From: Candidatus Accumulibacter cognatus | Lineage (GTDB): Bacteria; Pseudomonadota; Gammaproteobacteria; Burkholderiales; Rhodocyclaceae | Length of the DNA: 64,000 nt | Direction of reading: 5' to 3' | Assembly (NCBI GenBank): GCA_013414765.1 | Contig: CP058708.1 | Location: 2,599,553-2,663,552, forward strand | Part shown: one piece after another, positions 26,973 through 39,065 of the stretch | Numbering within the stretch: position 1 is the stretch's first letter | Layout: each line of letters starts with the position of its first letter | Notes under the pieces: model-generated | The model's input: only the letters and a program-made list of their open reading frames with translations | Told to the model about the DNA's origin: nothing | Database searches by the model: none | Made by a program: the position numbers and the translations under genes

Positions 26973-29666
26973 TCAGCCGTGCAGGGGCTTGATGGCGCGC
27001 TTCACGCCCGGGAGTTCCGGATGCGGATGGATCGTGAAGCCGAGCCTTCGCATCATGCGCAGCATCTTGTGATTGGTACCCAGCAGATCGCCGACCAGGG
27101 CTCGATAACCCTTGGTTCGGGCATAGTCGATCAATACCGCGATCAGGCGGCGGCCCAGCCCGAACTGCTGCCATTTGTCGTCGATGGCGACGGCGAACTC
27201 CACCGACTCGCCGTCTGGAGTGAGGACGTAGCGGGCGCTGCCGATCTGCGTCTCGCGGCCCGTGTCGTCGATTGTCGTGGCGATCATCGCGAGTTCGCGA
27301 TCATAGTCGATCTGCGTAAAGCGTACGACCACCGGCAGCGGCAGATCGATGATCGATTCCATGAAACGGAAGTATCGTGATTCTTCGGACAGGTTCCTGA
27401 CGAATTCACGTTCCAGGTCGGCATCTTCGGGGCGAACCGGACGAATGGTGACAGTGCTGCCGTTGGGCATCTGCCACTTCTGCATCAGGTGCACCGGGTA
27501 AGGATGAATCGCCATGTGCGCATAGCGCTCGCTACCGGTACCGAGGGCGTGGTCGATGACAATCCGGGCATCGACCACGATTGCCCCGTTTTCATCGATG
27601 ATCAGCGGATTCAGATCAAGCTCCTTGATCCATGGCAGGTCGCAGACCAATTCGGAAATGCACACCAGTACCTCTTCCAGTGCATCGTGTTTTACTGCCG
27701 GATGGTTGTGGAACTTTCCGAGCATCCTCGACGCGCAATTCGACTCGATCAGATCCCTGGCCAGGAAGCGGTTCAAGGGTGGAATCGCCAGTGAACGCTC
27801 GTTGAAGATCTCTGCATCGAAGCCACCTGCGCCAAAACAGATCAGCGGACCGAAAAGCGGATCACGAAATACCCCGATCATCAATTCACGACCATGTGGC
27901 CGCGAAAGGTAAGGTTCGATCGAGACTCCATTCACCGCCGCCTCCGGGTAACGCAGTTGCACCGTGTTGACGATGTCGTGGTACGCGTTCCAAACGGCTT
28001 GGGTATTGGCAATGTTCAGGCGCACGCCGCCGGCTTCCGACTTGCGCGTCAAATCCGGAGAATCGACCTTCATGGCGACCGGAAAGCCGATTTGCTCGGC
28101 AACAAAGAGCGCTTCACTGGCACTGCGTGCCATCATCGTTTGCGCGACGGGGACGTTGAAAGTACGCAGAATGGCTTTCGATTCCATCTCTGACAAGACC
28201 TTGCGGCGCTCGCCCAACAGGGTTTCGATCAGCATGCGGCCGCCGCGCTCGCCGGTCAGCCCGGACTGGCGGGTCGGGCCGGGCGTCTGCAGGAGCAATT
28301 TCTGGTTACGGAAGTACTTGGAAATCGTGTGGAACAGTTCGATCACCGTTTCTGGCGTACGGAATACTGGAATCCCTGCCTCTTCCAGCAGTCGGCGGGC
28401 TTCGGCAACCTGCCGGCCACCCATCCAGCAGCAGGAAATGGTCAGGCTCACTTCTTCGGCGACATCAATTATTGCCTGGGCGACCTCCATCGGCTCGGTC
28501 ATCGCCTGTGGCGAGAGCATGACCAGTGTGCTGTCCACATTCTCGTCGACAGCCACCGCCAGAATCGTTTCACGATAGCGCTCGGGTGTGGCGTCGCCAC
28601 CGATGTCGATCGGGTTGAGGTATGAGCAATCGGCGGGCAGGATCTGTTTCAGCTTGTTGCAGGTCTCAGGCGACAGGCTGGCGAGAGGAATGCCCAGATC
28701 GCCGGCACGGTCGGCCGCGACGGCCCCTGGACCGCCGCCGTTGGTGACGATGGCCAGACGGTCGCCGCGAGGATGGAACTTCGACGACAGGGCCTTAGCC
28801 GCATAGAACAACTGTCCGATATTTTGCACGCGCACCGCCCCTGTACGGCGCAGCGCTGCGTCGAATACAGTGTCGGGAACCGCGGCCATTCCGGAATGCG
28901 CGACCGCTGCCTGCGCTCCCAGTTCGTGCCGTCCCGCTTTCAGGAGGATGATCGGCTTGATCCGCGCTGCCGAGCGTAGAGCGCTCATGAAACGTCGGGC
29001 ATTGCGGATACCTTCGACGTACATCAGGATGTAACGCGTTTTGTCGTCATAGATCAGATAATCGAGAATCTCGCCAAAATCGACGTCCACGGTCACGCCC
29101 AGGGAAATCACCGAAGAGAATCCGATCCGACTCGTCTCGGCCCAATCAAGGACCGCTGAACACATGGCGCCGGACTGTGCAACCAGAGCCAGATCGCCAG
29201 GTTCGGCGCTCACCTTGGTAAAGGTTGCGTTCAGACCGATGTCGGGGCGAATGATTCCTAGGCAGTTCGGTCCCAGGACCCGCACGTTGTAGGTGTGCGC
29301 GATTTCCACCACCTTTCGCTCCAAGGCCGCGCCGCTGCTGCCGGCTTCGGAAAAGCCGGAGGCGATGACGATGGTATTACGTACGCCGCAGCGCCCACAT
29401 TGCTCCATGATGCGGGGGACGGTCTGTGGTCGGGTGGCGATGATCGCCAAGTCGATTCGGCCACCGATCCGTTCGACCGATTTGTATGCAGGCTGCCCCT
29501 GAATCAACTCGTGCTGGGGATTGACCGCGTAGACCTGTCCCCGGTAGCGCGAATGCAGGATGTTCTTGAATATGATGTTGCCAACCGATTTCTCCCGATC
29601 TGACGCGCCGATAACGGCGACCGATTTGGGTTCGAACAGTGAGGTCAGATAGTGCTGCATCAACAT
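26973..29666 (-). CDS. Acyl-CoA synthetase (NDP-forming)/GNAT fusion, Pat-like
   Basis: 897 residues from ATG 29666 (GAGAAGG seven bases upstream). The order is a CoA-binding Rossmann domain (PKSVAVIGASDREKSVGNII), succinyl-CoA-ligase-like domains with GPNCLGIIRP and the active-site-region HSGMAA, an ATP-grasp domain (GFPVAMKVDSPDLTRKSEAGG) and a C-terminal GNAT acetyltransferase from about residue 735 (VTIRPVRPEDADLEREF, GLGRRLIAVLIDYARTKGYRA). This is the architecture of the Pat/AcsP lysine acetyltransferases that acetylate and inactivate acyl-CoA synthetases. Proteins of this type can also be ADP-forming acetyl-CoA synthetases. The DUF1015 gene lies upstream on the same strand. Confidence 0.87.
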   Translation of the reverse strand: MLMQHYLTSLFEPKSVAVIGASDREKSVGNIIFKNILHSRYRGQVYAVNPQHELIQGQPAYKSVERIGGRIDLAIIATRPQTVPRIMEQCGRCGVRNTIVIASGFSEAGSSGAALERKVVEIAHTYNVRVLGPNCLGIIRPDIGLNATFTKVSAEPGDLALVAQSGAMCSAVLDWAETSRIGFSSVISLGVTVDVDFGEILDYLIYDDKTRYILMYVEGIRNARRFMSALRSAARIKPIILLKAGRHELGAQAAVAHSGMAAVPDTVFDAALRRTGAVRVQNIGQLFYAAKALSSKFHPRGDRLAIVTNGGGPGAVAADRAGDLGIPLASLSPETCNKLKQILPADCSYLNPIDIGGDATPERYRETILAVAVDENVDSTLVMLSPQAMTEPMEVAQAIIDVAEEVSLTISCCWMGGRQVAEARRLLEEAGIPVFRTPETVIELFHTISKYFRNQKLLLQTPGPTRQSGLTGERGGRMLIETLLGERRKVLSEMESKAILRTFNVPVAQTMMARSASEALFVAEQIGFPVAMKVDSPDLTRKSEAGGVRLNIANTQAVWNAYHDIVNTVQLRYPEAAVNGVSIEPYLSRPHGRELMIGVFRDPLFGPLICFGAGGFDAEIFNERSLAIPPLNRFLARDLIESNCASRMLGKFHNHPAVKHDALEEVLVCISELVCDLPWIKELDLNPLIIDENGAIVVDARIVIDHALGTGSERYAHMAIHPYPVHLMQKWQMPNGSTVTIRPVRPEDADLEREFVRNLSEESRYFRFMESIIDLPLPVVVRFTQIDYDRELAMIATTIDDTGRETQIGSARYVLTPDGESVEFAVAIDDKWQQFGLGRRLIAVLIDYARTKGYRALVGDLLGTNHKMLRMMRRLGFTIHPHPELPGVKRAIKPLHG

Positions 29667-29743
29667 GGAGGAGCCTTCTCGAATTTCAGCAGGGGGACAT
29701 ATTCTCCGGTTGCAAGGCATTGGGGCCCTGACGGCCGGTTGGG

Positions 29744-30994
29744 CTAATCCGGATCGAGGAGGTACGATACCAGTCCGTCAGCGAGCTTGGGTTCAAACCA
29801 GGTCGACTTGGGGGGCATGACCTGGCCGGTGTCGGCAACGGCGATCAGATCGGCCATCTGCGTCGGATACATGGCAAAAGCGACGGCCATTTCGCCGCTG
29901 TTCACCCGCCGTTCGAGTTCCGACAGGCCACGCATGCCGCCGACGAAGTCGATGCGGGTGTCTCGGCGCAGGTCGGTGATCCCGAGCAACGGACCGAGAA
30001 GTTGCTCGGCAAGTACCGAGACATCGAGCTGGCGCACCGGGTCCGAGACTGGAACCTGTCCGGACAGAATCTCCAGCCGATACCACCGGTTGCCAAGGTA
30101 CATGCCGCAAACGCCGCGACGTTCCGGTTTGACCGGCGTGGTGGACGCGCCGACGGTGTAGCATTTGCTGACCTCTGCCAGGAAGGCTTCCTCGGTCAGA
30201 CCGTTGAGGTCCCGCACCATTCGGTTGTAATCCATGATCAGCATCTGGGAAGCCGGGAAGATGACCGAGAGAAAGAACTCGGCACTGTCAGACGCATGGT
30301 TCTGGTGACGCCGAGTCGCGGCAACCCGCGCGGCAGCTGCCGAGCGATGGTGACCATCGGCGATGTAGAGATTGGGCATGGCACCAAACACCGCGCTGAT
30401 CTGTGCAATGCTTGCCGGGTCATGGATTGTCCACAGCGTATGCCTGATGCCATCGTCGGCGATCAAATCGACGTTCGGTGGGCTGTCGGTAGCGAGCGCG
30501 AGCAGCTGCTCTGCCTTCACGCTGTCCGGGTGCACGAGCAGCACCGGTCCGGTCTGCGCATTCAGGGCCTCGATCTGGCGTACCCTGTCATCTTCCTTGT
30601 CCGGCCTGGTAAACTCGTGTCTGCGGATACGGTGACTGTCGTAGGCGGCGACCGACGCGGCGGCGACCAGCCCGGTCTGAACGTGCTCGCCCATGACCAG
30701 TCGATAGGCGTAATAACAGGCGTGCGGGTCACGGCAAAGAACTCCATCAGCGATCATCCGCTGAAAATTTTCGGCTGACCTGGCATATACCGCTGGTGAA
30801 TACTGATCGACCTCTGGTGGCAGGTCGATTTCCGCTCTGGAGACATGCAGAAAGGACAGCGGTTTGCCGATCACCGCCTGCCGGGCCTCTGCACTGGAGA
30901 GAACATCATAAGGCGGCGCAGCGACTGCGGCAGCGTCTGTGCGGCGCGGACGTAGGCCGGCGAAGGGTCGAATCAGGCAATGATCAAGGGACAC
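29744..30994 (-). CDS. DUF1015 family protein
   Basis: 416 residues. I choose GTG 30994 because AGGAG lies six bases upstream and the family starts just there (LDHCLIRPFAGLRP, then AAPPYDVLS). The conserved core is YIADGHHRSAAAARV, with EVHQYS-like segments and SRAEIDLPPEVDQYSP. The function is unknown; the GHHR motif suggests a phosphotransfer or nucleotide-binding site. It sits between the glycogen genes and the Pat-like gene, all on the minus strand, which hints at a role in central carbon metabolism. Confidence 0.82.
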   Translation of the reverse strand: MSLDHCLIRPFAGLRPRRTDAAAVAAPPYDVLSSAEARQAVIGKPLSFLHVSRAEIDLPPEVDQYSPAVYARSAENFQRMIADGVLCRDPHACYYAYRLVMGEHVQTGLVAAASVAAYDSHRIRRHEFTRPDKEDDRVRQIEALNAQTGPVLLVHPDSVKAEQLLALATDSPPNVDLIADDGIRHTLWTIHDPASIAQISAVFGAMPNLYIADGHHRSAAAARVAATRRHQNHASDSAEFFLSVIFPASQMLIMDYNRMVRDLNGLTEEAFLAEVSKCYTVGASTTPVKPERRGVCGMYLGNRWYRLEILSGQVPVSDPVRQLDVSVLAEQLLGPLLGITDLRRDTRIDFVGGMRGLSELERRVNSGEMAVAFAMYPTQMADLIAVADTGQVMPPKSTWFEPKLADGLVSYLLDPD

Positions 30995-31094
30995 GAGATT
31001 CTCCTGTGGGAGCTTGTTTCTGGAAGTGACCGGCTTGCCCATCGCACAGGGCATGGCGCCGGTCAGTCGAAGACGCTCGGATACCCGGGGTTGT

Positions 31095-32540
31095 TCAGAT
31101 ACTCCGGTACAGCGCCTCATAGCGCGCCGCCGAATCGGCCCAGGAGAAATCCTGCGCCATGCCGCGCCGTTGCAATTGGTGCCACGTCGACTGGTGGTCT
31201 CGGTAGAGCGCACAGGCCTCGCTCAGGCGAGTAGCCAGGGCCCGACTGCTGGGATCATCAAAGACGAATCCGTTGGCTGTGCCGTCCTTGAGGTTGCCCG
31301 GCGTGGCATCCGTGACGGTATCGGCCAGGCCGCCAACCCGCCGCACCAGCGGCAAGGTGCCATAGCGCAGGGCATACAACTGGGTCAGGCCGCACGGCTC
31401 GAAACGCGAGGGAACCAGAAGGACGTCGGCAGCGGCGATGATGCGATGCGCCAGCGCTTCATCATAGCCGAGATATACCGATACGGTATGGGGATGTGCC
31501 GCCGCTGCGGCCCTGAAACCCGCTTCGATTTCCGCTTCGCCACTGCCGATCACGACCAGTTGTCCTCCCTCGGTTCGCAGTTCGTGCAGGCACGCGAGAA
31601 CCAGATCCATGCCTTTCTGCGATGTCAGTCGACTGACCACGGCGAACAGGGGTGTTTTCCCCCGGACCGCAAAGCCCATTTCAGCTTGCAGTTTGAGCTT
31701 GCAAACCTTTTTGCCACGCAGCTTGTCGGCGCTGTAGCCCTTGGGTAGTGCCGGATCTCTGGTCGGATCCCATACCGAATAATCCACTCCGTTGAGAATA
31801 CCAGACAGATGGTCGCCACGATCACGTAGCAACCCATCCAGCCCCCAGCCGTGCTTTGGCGTGCAGATCTCATGGGCATAGGTTGGGCTGACCGTGTTTA
31901 CTCGCTTGGCGTGCACGAGCGCCGATTTCATGAACGACAGGTGTCCGTAAAATTCGAGTGCGCTTTGATCGGCACCGGAAATCAGTAAGCCGAGGTCCGT
32001 ATGGTGGTCGAGAGGAAACAGCCCACGGAATGCGAGATTGTGAATCGTGAACACCGTTGCGGTATTCAGCGCAGGGTTTTGTGCAATATAGGCGGGCGCC
32101 AGTCCGGCGTGCCAGTCGTGCGCATGAACCACCTCCGGCTGCCAGGTTTCGTCGAGCTCGCCGGCAGCCAGATGCGCTGCAATCCAGCCGAGGAGGGCAT
32201 AGCGCCGATGATTGTCATTCCAGTCGCGACCGTCTGGCCCAAGATACGGATCGCCGTCACGCCGGTATAGGAAGGGGGCGTCGATGACATAGGCTAGCAG
32301 GCCGTTGTCTGGAAGTCGACCCAGTTGGAGCGTGATGACCGCCGCCCCGAACGCTGGTCCGAGGCGGATCAGTGGCTTTTGGTCCCTGACGCCGTTGAGA
32401 ATCGCCGGCATTCCGGGCAGCAGCACGCGGACATCCAGACCGCGTGCAGCAAGCGCGACGGGCAAGGCAGCGACGACGTCAGCAAGGCCGCCGGTCTTGA
32501 CCAGCGGAAAGATTTCGGCGGCAACGTGCAGGATGCGCAA
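31095..32540 (-). CDS. glgA: Glycogen synthase (ADP-glucose)
   Basis: 481 residues, the standard length for bacterial GT5 GlgA. The ADP-glucose site motif KTGGLADV is near the N-terminus (residues 15-22), followed by HAHDWHAGLAPAYIA. The C-terminal Rossmann half has SRLTSQKGMDLVLA and PSRFEPCGLTQLYALRYG, including the catalytic Glu. It extends alpha-1,4-glucan chains from ADP-glucose in the cytoplasm. The glgC stop is only 19 bases upstream, so the two form an operon that feeds ADP-glucose directly to this enzyme. Confidence 0.95.
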   Translation of the reverse strand: MRILHVAAEIFPLVKTGGLADVVAALPVALAARGLDVRVLLPGMPAILNGVRDQKPLIRLGPAFGAAVITLQLGRLPDNGLLAYVIDAPFLYRRDGDPYLGPDGRDWNDNHRRYALLGWIAAHLAAGELDETWQPEVVHAHDWHAGLAPAYIAQNPALNTATVFTIHNLAFRGLFPLDHHTDLGLLISGADQSALEFYGHLSFMKSALVHAKRVNTVSPTYAHEICTPKHGWGLDGLLRDRGDHLSGILNGVDYSVWDPTRDPALPKGYSADKLRGKKVCKLKLQAEMGFAVRGKTPLFAVVSRLTSQKGMDLVLACLHELRTEGGQLVVIGSGEAEIEAGFRAAAAAHPHTVSVYLGYDEALAHRIIAAADVLLVPSRFEPCGLTQLYALRYGTLPLVRRVGGLADTVTDATPGNLKDGTANGFVFDDPSSRALATRLSEACALYRDHQSTWHQLQRRGMAQDFSWADSAARYEALYRSI

Positions 32541-32559
32541 GAGGTACTATATTTCCTTG

Positions 32560-33828
32560 TCAGGTGAGCTGTTCGAGCATTTTCCGGGTAACCAGCGTGA
32601 TGCCATTCTCGGTACGGCGGAAGCGACGCGCATCTTCAGCGGGGTCTTCTCCAATGACCATGTTCGCTGGGATATTGCAATCGCTGTCTACGACGCAGTG
32701 GCTGAGGCGGGCTCGGCTGCCGATCGTCGAATCAGGGAGGATAACCGATAGATTGACCCGTGAATAGGAATGAACACGACAACCGGAGAAAAGCAGCGAT
32801 CTGTTGACTTCCCCGGAAACGATACAGCCGCTGGAGACCGAAGACTCGATGGCATTACCGCGCCGGTCGAGATGGTTATGCACGAACTTGGCGGGGGGGA
32901 ATTGTTGTTGGTAAGTCCACACTGGCCAGTTGCGGTCGTAGAGATTTAGTGCCGGTACCGTCGCCGTCAGATCGATATTCGCATCCCAGTAGGAATCAAT
33001 TGTTCCTGCGTCACGCCAATAATACTCTCTGAACTGCTCGTCCGGTGCGACGATGCAACTGCGTGAGAAGGAGTGCGCTGCGGCCACGCGGTTTTTTACG
33101 GCATGCGGAATGATGTTCTTCCCGAAATCGTGATCAGAGGCTGGATCGTTGATGTCGCGCGCCAGCTCGGCATACAGGTATTGTGCGTTGAATACGTAAA
33201 CCCCCATGCTACACAACGACATATTTGGCTTGCCCGGCATCGCCGGTGGGTCGGCAGGTTTTTCGATGAAATCGGTGATCATGCCGTTTTCATCGACGTC
33301 CATGACTCCGAAGCCACTGGCTTCGTGACGCGGGACTTCGATACAGGCCACCGTACATTCGGCACCGCTCTCGACGTGGTCAACCAGCATCACGGCGTAG
33401 TTCATTTTGTAAACATGGTCGCCCGCCAGGATCACGACGAACTCTGGTTTGGGCCGATAGGTCTCGAGAATGTCGATGTTCTGGTATACGGCGTCGGCCG
33501 TCCCCCGATACCAGGACTCTTCGTCGATACGCTGTTGTGCCGGAAGCAGGTCGACGAACTCGTTAACCTCACCATGCAGGAAGTTCCAGCCGCGCTGCAG
33601 GTGGCGCAAGAGGCTGTGTGACTTGTATTGGGTGACCACGCCAATTCGCCTGATCTGCGAGTTGACGCAGTTGGACAAGGCGAAGTCAATAATCCGGAAC
33701 TTGCCCCCGAAGTGGACCGCCGGCTTGGCGCGGCGATCCGTCAGTTCGTGCAACCGGCTGCCGCGTCCGCCAGCAAGGACCAGGGCAATCGCCTTGCGCG
33801 GCAACTGGAATGTCTTTCTATCAACCAT
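32560..33828 (-). CDS. glgC: Glucose-1-phosphate adenylyltransferase
   Basis: 422 residues, full length. The nucleotide-binding loop is [20 protein letters not shown], the conserved [15 protein letters not shown] follows, and the sugar-phosphate site includes GFGVMDVDE and [10 protein letters not shown] left-handed beta-helix C-terminal domain ([19 protein letters not shown]) closes the protein. It makes ADP-glucose from glucose-1-P and ATP and is the allosterically controlled step of glycogen synthesis. It is the first gene of glgC-glgA and lies downstream of pgm, which supplies glucose-1-P. Confidence 0.95.
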   Translation of the reverse strand: MVDRKTFQLPRKAIALVLAGGRGSRLHELTDRRAKPAVHFGGKFRIIDFALSNCVNSQIRRIGVVTQYKSHSLLRHLQRGWNFLHGEVNEFVDLLPAQQRIDEESWYRGTADAVYQNIDILETYRPKPEFVVILAGDHVYKMNYAVMLVDHVESGAECTVACIEVPRHEASGFGVMDVDENGMITDFIEKPADPPAMPGKPNMSLCSMGVYVFNAQYLYAELARDINDPASDHDFGKNIIPHAVKNRVAAAHSFSRSCIVAPDEQFREYYWRDAGTIDSYWDANIDLTATVPALNLYDRNWPVWTYQQQFPPAKFVHNHLDRRGNAIESSVSSGCIVSGEVNRSLLFSGCRVHSYSRVNLSVILPDSTIGSRARLSHCVVDSDCNIPANMVIGEDPAEDARRFRRTENGITLVTRKMLEQLT

Positions 33829-33905
33829 TTTGCTATCCCCTTCTGAAATTGATTCATCGCATCAGGTGGCGCTCGTCACCCATTCTTTGTTGCGTAGCCG
33901 GTCCT

Positions 33906-33957
33906 AACGGTCATGACTTTTCCGGGTACACCCACAATCATGAAAGTCGTGACCGTT
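33906..33957. repeat. Dispersed hairpin repeat, copy 3 (best conserved)
   Basis: AACGGTCATGACTTT (33906-33920) pairs with AAAGTCGTGACCGTT (33943-33957) along 15 positions with a single G-T wobble. The loop contains TCCGGGTACACCC. It lies between pgm and glgC. Confidence 0.75.
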
Positions 33958-34028
33958 TCCTTCTTTCCAAACCCTCCTCTGCATGGGGAGGGGAGATTCG
34001 TGAGTCGCTGACTCGACTTTCACATGAA

Positions 34029-35690
<1,662 letters not shown>

Positions 35691-35734
35691 TCACTAATAT
35701 GAAAACCTTGAATCACTGCTGGAGAGACCCGGAT

Positions 35735-37369
35735 TCATGCCAGATGCTGCCGGCTGAACGCCAACAGTCCCTGCGTCGATGCGTCGAACTTCTCTGCCAG
35801 GGGCGGATTGGCAATTGCCGGCAGGATGCTGCTGGCAACGGCCTTGCCAAGCTCGACGCCCCACTGGTCGAAAGAGTTGAGCCCCCAGATGGCGCCTTGT
35901 ACAAATACCTTGTGCTCGTACAGTGCGATCAGCGCGCCAAGTGTTTGCGGATCAAGGCGGGAAAGCAGCAGTGTCGATGATGGCTGATTGCCGGCAAACA
36001 CCTTGTGCGGCAAGAGGGACTCAAGCGCCGTGGCCGGCATCGTGCCCTGCAATTCGCTACGTGCCTCTTCGGCTGTCTTGCCGAACGCCAGGGCCGCGCT
36101 TTGTGCAAAACAGTTGGCAAGCAAAGCTTCCTGATGACCTGGGAGAGGGTAGTCAGAGCGTACGGCAGCGATGAAATCACAGGGTACCAGTCGTCCGCCC
36201 TGGTGCAGCAGCTGAAAGAAGGCATGCTGGCCATTATTGCCCAGTTCACCCCAGACGATGGGGTTCGATGCACAGGCAAGTGGCTGCCCGTCGCTACCGA
36301 CCGACTTGCCATTGCTTTCCATTTCGAGTTGTTGCAGGAACGACGGGAAATATTTCAACGACTCGTTATAGGGCAACACCGCATTGCTCGTTGCACCCAG
36401 GAAATTGGTGTTCCAGATGCCGATCAGAGCCATCACCACCGGCAGGTTGCGCTCGTAGGGCGTGCTGCGGAAATGTTCATCCATGCGTTCAGCACCCGCC
36501 AGCAGATCGGCGAAAGCGTGCGGACCAATGGCGATCATCAGTGCCAGCCCAACCGCCGACCACAATGAGAAACGTCCACCTACCCAGTCCCAGAGGGGAA
36601 ATACGGCATCTGCCATGATTCCGAATTTGACCGCACGCTCGGGTTTGGCCGTCAGTGCCGCAAAGTGACGGGATACGGCAGCAGCATCGCCGAGGTTGGC
36701 CACCAGCCAGTCGCGTGCCGTCTGTGCATTGAGCATGGTTTCCTGCGTGGTGAAAGTCTTGCTGGCAACCAGGAACAAGGTCGTGCGTGGGTCGAGCGTT
36801 TGCAGGAGCGGCGCCAGTTGAGCCCCATCGAGATTAGAGACGTAATGTACGCCAAGTGCCGGATGCGAGATGGAACGTAAGGCGTAATCGAGCATCTTCG
36901 GTCCGAGGTCAGACCCACCGATGCCGATATTGACGACATGCCGGATCGGCATGCCCGTGAAACCAAGTGCTTGCCCGGAGCGAATACGGTCGGCAAAGGC
37001 AGCCATCCGCTGGCGCGTGGCGATAACCTCGGGCATTACGTCTAGATCGGTGCTGGGGAAGGGACTGATCGATCGCCGCAGGGCAACATGCAGGACCGAT
37101 CGATCTTCGCTGGCATTGATTTTTTCCCCACTGAACATGCGGGACGTCAATTCGTCAAGTCGGGCTTCGTGGGCCAGTGCGACCAGCAGGGCAAGCGTTG
37201 TCGAATCGATGCGTTGCTTCGAGAAATCGTAATAGATGCCGTCGTAGCTCAGCGAGAGTGATGCCACACGCCCAGGATCGTTGGCAAAAAATTGTCTGAG
37301 ATGCACCGGAGAGAGCGAAAGCCGGTGCGCTTCGATAGCCTTCCAGGAGGCTGAGGCGGTGATGTTCAT
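35735..37369 (-). CDS. pgi: Glucose-6-phosphate isomerase
   Basis: 544 residues. Diagnostic blocks are NIGIGGSDLGPKML (phosphate loop), VASKTFTTQETM, the DWVGGRFSLWSAVGL signature with the catalytic Arg region, and GQHAFFQLLHQG with the catalytic His/Glu region. It interconverts fructose-6-P and glucose-6-P, giving glycolysis/gluconeogenesis access to glycogen. The order on the minus strand is pgi, pgm, glgC, glgA, a complete route from fructose-6-P to glycogen apart from the branching enzyme, which is not in this window. Confidence 0.95.
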   Translation of the reverse strand: MNITASASWKAIEAHRLSLSPVHLRQFFANDPGRVASLSLSYDGIYYDFSKQRIDSTTLALLVALAHEARLDELTSRMFSGEKINASEDRSVLHVALRRSISPFPSTDLDVMPEVIATRQRMAAFADRIRSGQALGFTGMPIRHVVNIGIGGSDLGPKMLDYALRSISHPALGVHYVSNLDGAQLAPLLQTLDPRTTLFLVASKTFTTQETMLNAQTARDWLVANLGDAAAVSRHFAALTAKPERAVKFGIMADAVFPLWDWVGGRFSLWSAVGLALMIAIGPHAFADLLAGAERMDEHFRSTPYERNLPVVMALIGIWNTNFLGATSNAVLPYNESLKYFPSFLQQLEMESNGKSVGSDGQPLACASNPIVWGELGNNGQHAFFQLLHQGGRLVPCDFIAAVRSDYPLPGHQEALLANCFAQSAALAFGKTAEEARSELQGTMPATALESLLPHKVFAGNQPSSTLLLSRLDPQTLGALIALYEHKVFVQGAIWGLNSFDQWGVELGKAVASSILPAIANPPLAEKFDASTQGLLAFSRQHLA

Positions 37370-37632
37370 GGTCGATGGAAGCTCATGGAGGAGTGATCAG
37401 GCCGGTAATTAACGGCCCGTGGAGGGGGGAGAGGAAATATGACAGGATATGCCGTTCCGGTTATCAGCTTGCCAGAATGCTCGGAAGAACGCAAAAAAGA
37501 ATGATGGACGGACTTTGCGAAACACCTGGCGAGACTTTCCCTGGCGAGTTTGACCCTTGCTGGTCACTATGGGCTCTGTTGACGGGATGCTGGCCGGATC
37601 ATCGGCGCGCACTGGGAACGGCCAAAAGGGAT

Positions 37633-38076
37633 TCAGATGATAGGCGCTACGGCAGGAATGCCATTGGCAGGCCTCGCCTTGCGGCTGCGCACGCTGGCTG
37701 CGAAGGGTTTGTCTTCCTCGGAGATATGGCGTTCGAACCAGTACTCGGCATAGCGCAGGAAGGAATGGACATCGCGCGCACCATTGCGTACTTCGTCGAA
37801 GGCTTTGCGCAGCGACTGCAGATTCTCTCGGTGCACGGCATCGTGATCGAGGAAGTCTATGCCGACTTCCCGGGCAATGCGCTTTTCGGTGGTGAAATGG
37901 TGCTCCAGATAATCAAGCAGGCTGTCGAACGTAGAGAAACGAACCGGTTCGGTTCCGAAGCACGCTCCCTTGAGTGATTCAATTCGCTGAAAGATCTCTT
38001 CGTGCTGTGCATCAATTTCCGGGAGATCGATCACTAAGGCCTCCGGGAGCAAACCGGTAGAATTGATCTCCATCAC
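37633..38076 (-). CDS. Bacteriohemerythrin-like protein
   Basis: 147 residues, single domain. The di-iron ligands are visible in order: DAQHEEIF (His, Glu), YLEHHFTTEKRI (H-x3-E), DHDAVHRENL (His) and the closing WFERHISEEDK (H-x4-D). It should bind O2 reversibly, or store or sense O2 or iron, in the cytoplasm. It lies downstream of lexA on the same strand with a 126-base gap that has no clear terminator. Confidence 0.87.
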   Translation of the reverse strand: MMEINSTGLLPEALVIDLPEIDAQHEEIFQRIESLKGACFGTEPVRFSTFDSLLDYLEHHFTTEKRIAREVGIDFLDHDAVHRENLQSLRKAFDEVRNGARDVHSFLRYAEYWFERHISEEDKPFAASVRSRKARPANGIPAVAPII

Positions 38077-38202
38077 AACAGGCTCTCCAGGAAAGGGTCA
38101 ACTATTCTCTCGATACAGTATAAAAAAAGAGTGCGAACAATTCCAGACAAATCAGCATTTTCTTAAGCAGACTGAAGCCTAAACAGGCTGCACTCAGATC
38201 GA

Positions 38203-38805
38203 TTAACCGCCGCGGATCAGGCCGACCACCACGCCTTCGATGGCCAGTGTACGGGCGCCCGTGCTGACGGTGATCGGTGCAAAATCGGGATGCTCGGCGA
38301 TCAGTTGGATGATGTCGCCCTGTTGGTGGAAACGCTTCACCGTCACCTCGTCATCCAACCTAGCCACGACAATCTGGCCGTGGTGCGCTTCACTGCTGCG
38401 GTGCACGGCGAGTAGGTCACCATCCATAATCCCGGCGTTTTGCATCGACATGCCGCGGACGCGCAACAGAAAATCGGCACGCGGGCTGAACAGGGCGGAA
38501 TCAATAGTATAACGACGTTGAATGTTTTCTATGGCCAGTATCGGACTGCCGGCAGCCACACTGCCGATCAATGGCAGTCCAAGTTGTTCGACCAGCCGAA
38601 TGCCTCGCGCCGAGCCCGACTCAAGCATGATGATGCCTTTCTTGGCGAGCGCCCTGAGGTGTTCTTCAGCCGCATTATGCGAGGCAAAGCCAAAGGCATG
38701 GGCAATCTCGGCCCGCGTCGGCGGCGCACCAAGGTTCTCCAGTGTATCGCGGATAAAGTCGAGTATTTCCCTCTGTCGCGGGGTAAGTGGTGAAACTTTG
38801 AGCAT
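38203..38805 (-). CDS. lexA: LexA SOS repressor
   Basis: 200 residues from ATG 38805. It has an N-terminal winged helix ([33 protein letters not shown]). The self-cleavage site is A84-G85 in SVAAGSP, the nucleophile S119 or S120 lies in GMSMQNAGI, and the general-base Lys is in VTVKRF (about K157). It represses DNA-damage genes until RecA-stimulated autoproteolysis. The SOS box 25 bases upstream shows autoregulation. A longer in-frame extension upstream is ruled out because it would cross that operator. Confidence 0.95.
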   Translation of the reverse strand: MLKVSPLTPRQREILDFIRDTLENLGAPPTRAEIAHAFGFASHNAAEEHLRALAKKGIIMLESGSARGIRLVEQLGLPLIGSVAAGSPILAIENIQRRYTIDSALFSPRADFLLRVRGMSMQNAGIMDGDLLAVHRSSEAHHGQIVVARLDDEVTVKRFHQQGDIIQLIAEHPDFAPITVSTGARTLAIEGVVVGLIRGG

Positions 38806-38829
38806 GGCTGTGGCCTTCCATTGTTGGAA

Positions 38830-38845
38830 CTGTATCTCCATACAG
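38830..38845 (-). promoter_or_regulatory. LexA-binding SOS box
   Basis: CTGTATCTCCATACAG fits the gammaproteobacterial/betaproteobacterial consensus CTGT-N8-ACAG with perfect half-sites. It lies 25 bases before the lexA start codon. Confidence 0.9.
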
Positions 38846-38903
38846 ATTATCACGAAAATGCAAGGGGTGACAGTAGGCTTGGGGTACTGGACAGGGTAAA
38901 TTA

Positions 38904-38921
38904 ACGTCTGTTCGGGATAAG
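38904..38921 (+). repeat. Solo IS982-type terminal repeat
   Basis: ACGTCTGTTCGGGATAAG differs at one base of 18 from the terminal repeat of the IS982 element at 51459-51476. The G-rich run that follows also resembles that element. No transposase is attached, so it is a relic end close to the lexA promoter. Confidence 0.6.
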
Positions 38922-39065
38922 TTTGGGGGGAAGGGGGCAAAGTTGTAATCAGGCACTGTACTACAGTTGTAAAAGAGAGGTGGCCCCGGAAATTCGGACA
39001 GGAGGATAAGTGGTAGCCTTGCCCCCACGAACGGCTGCGGAAGCAGCCCCAACAGGAGCAAGAGC

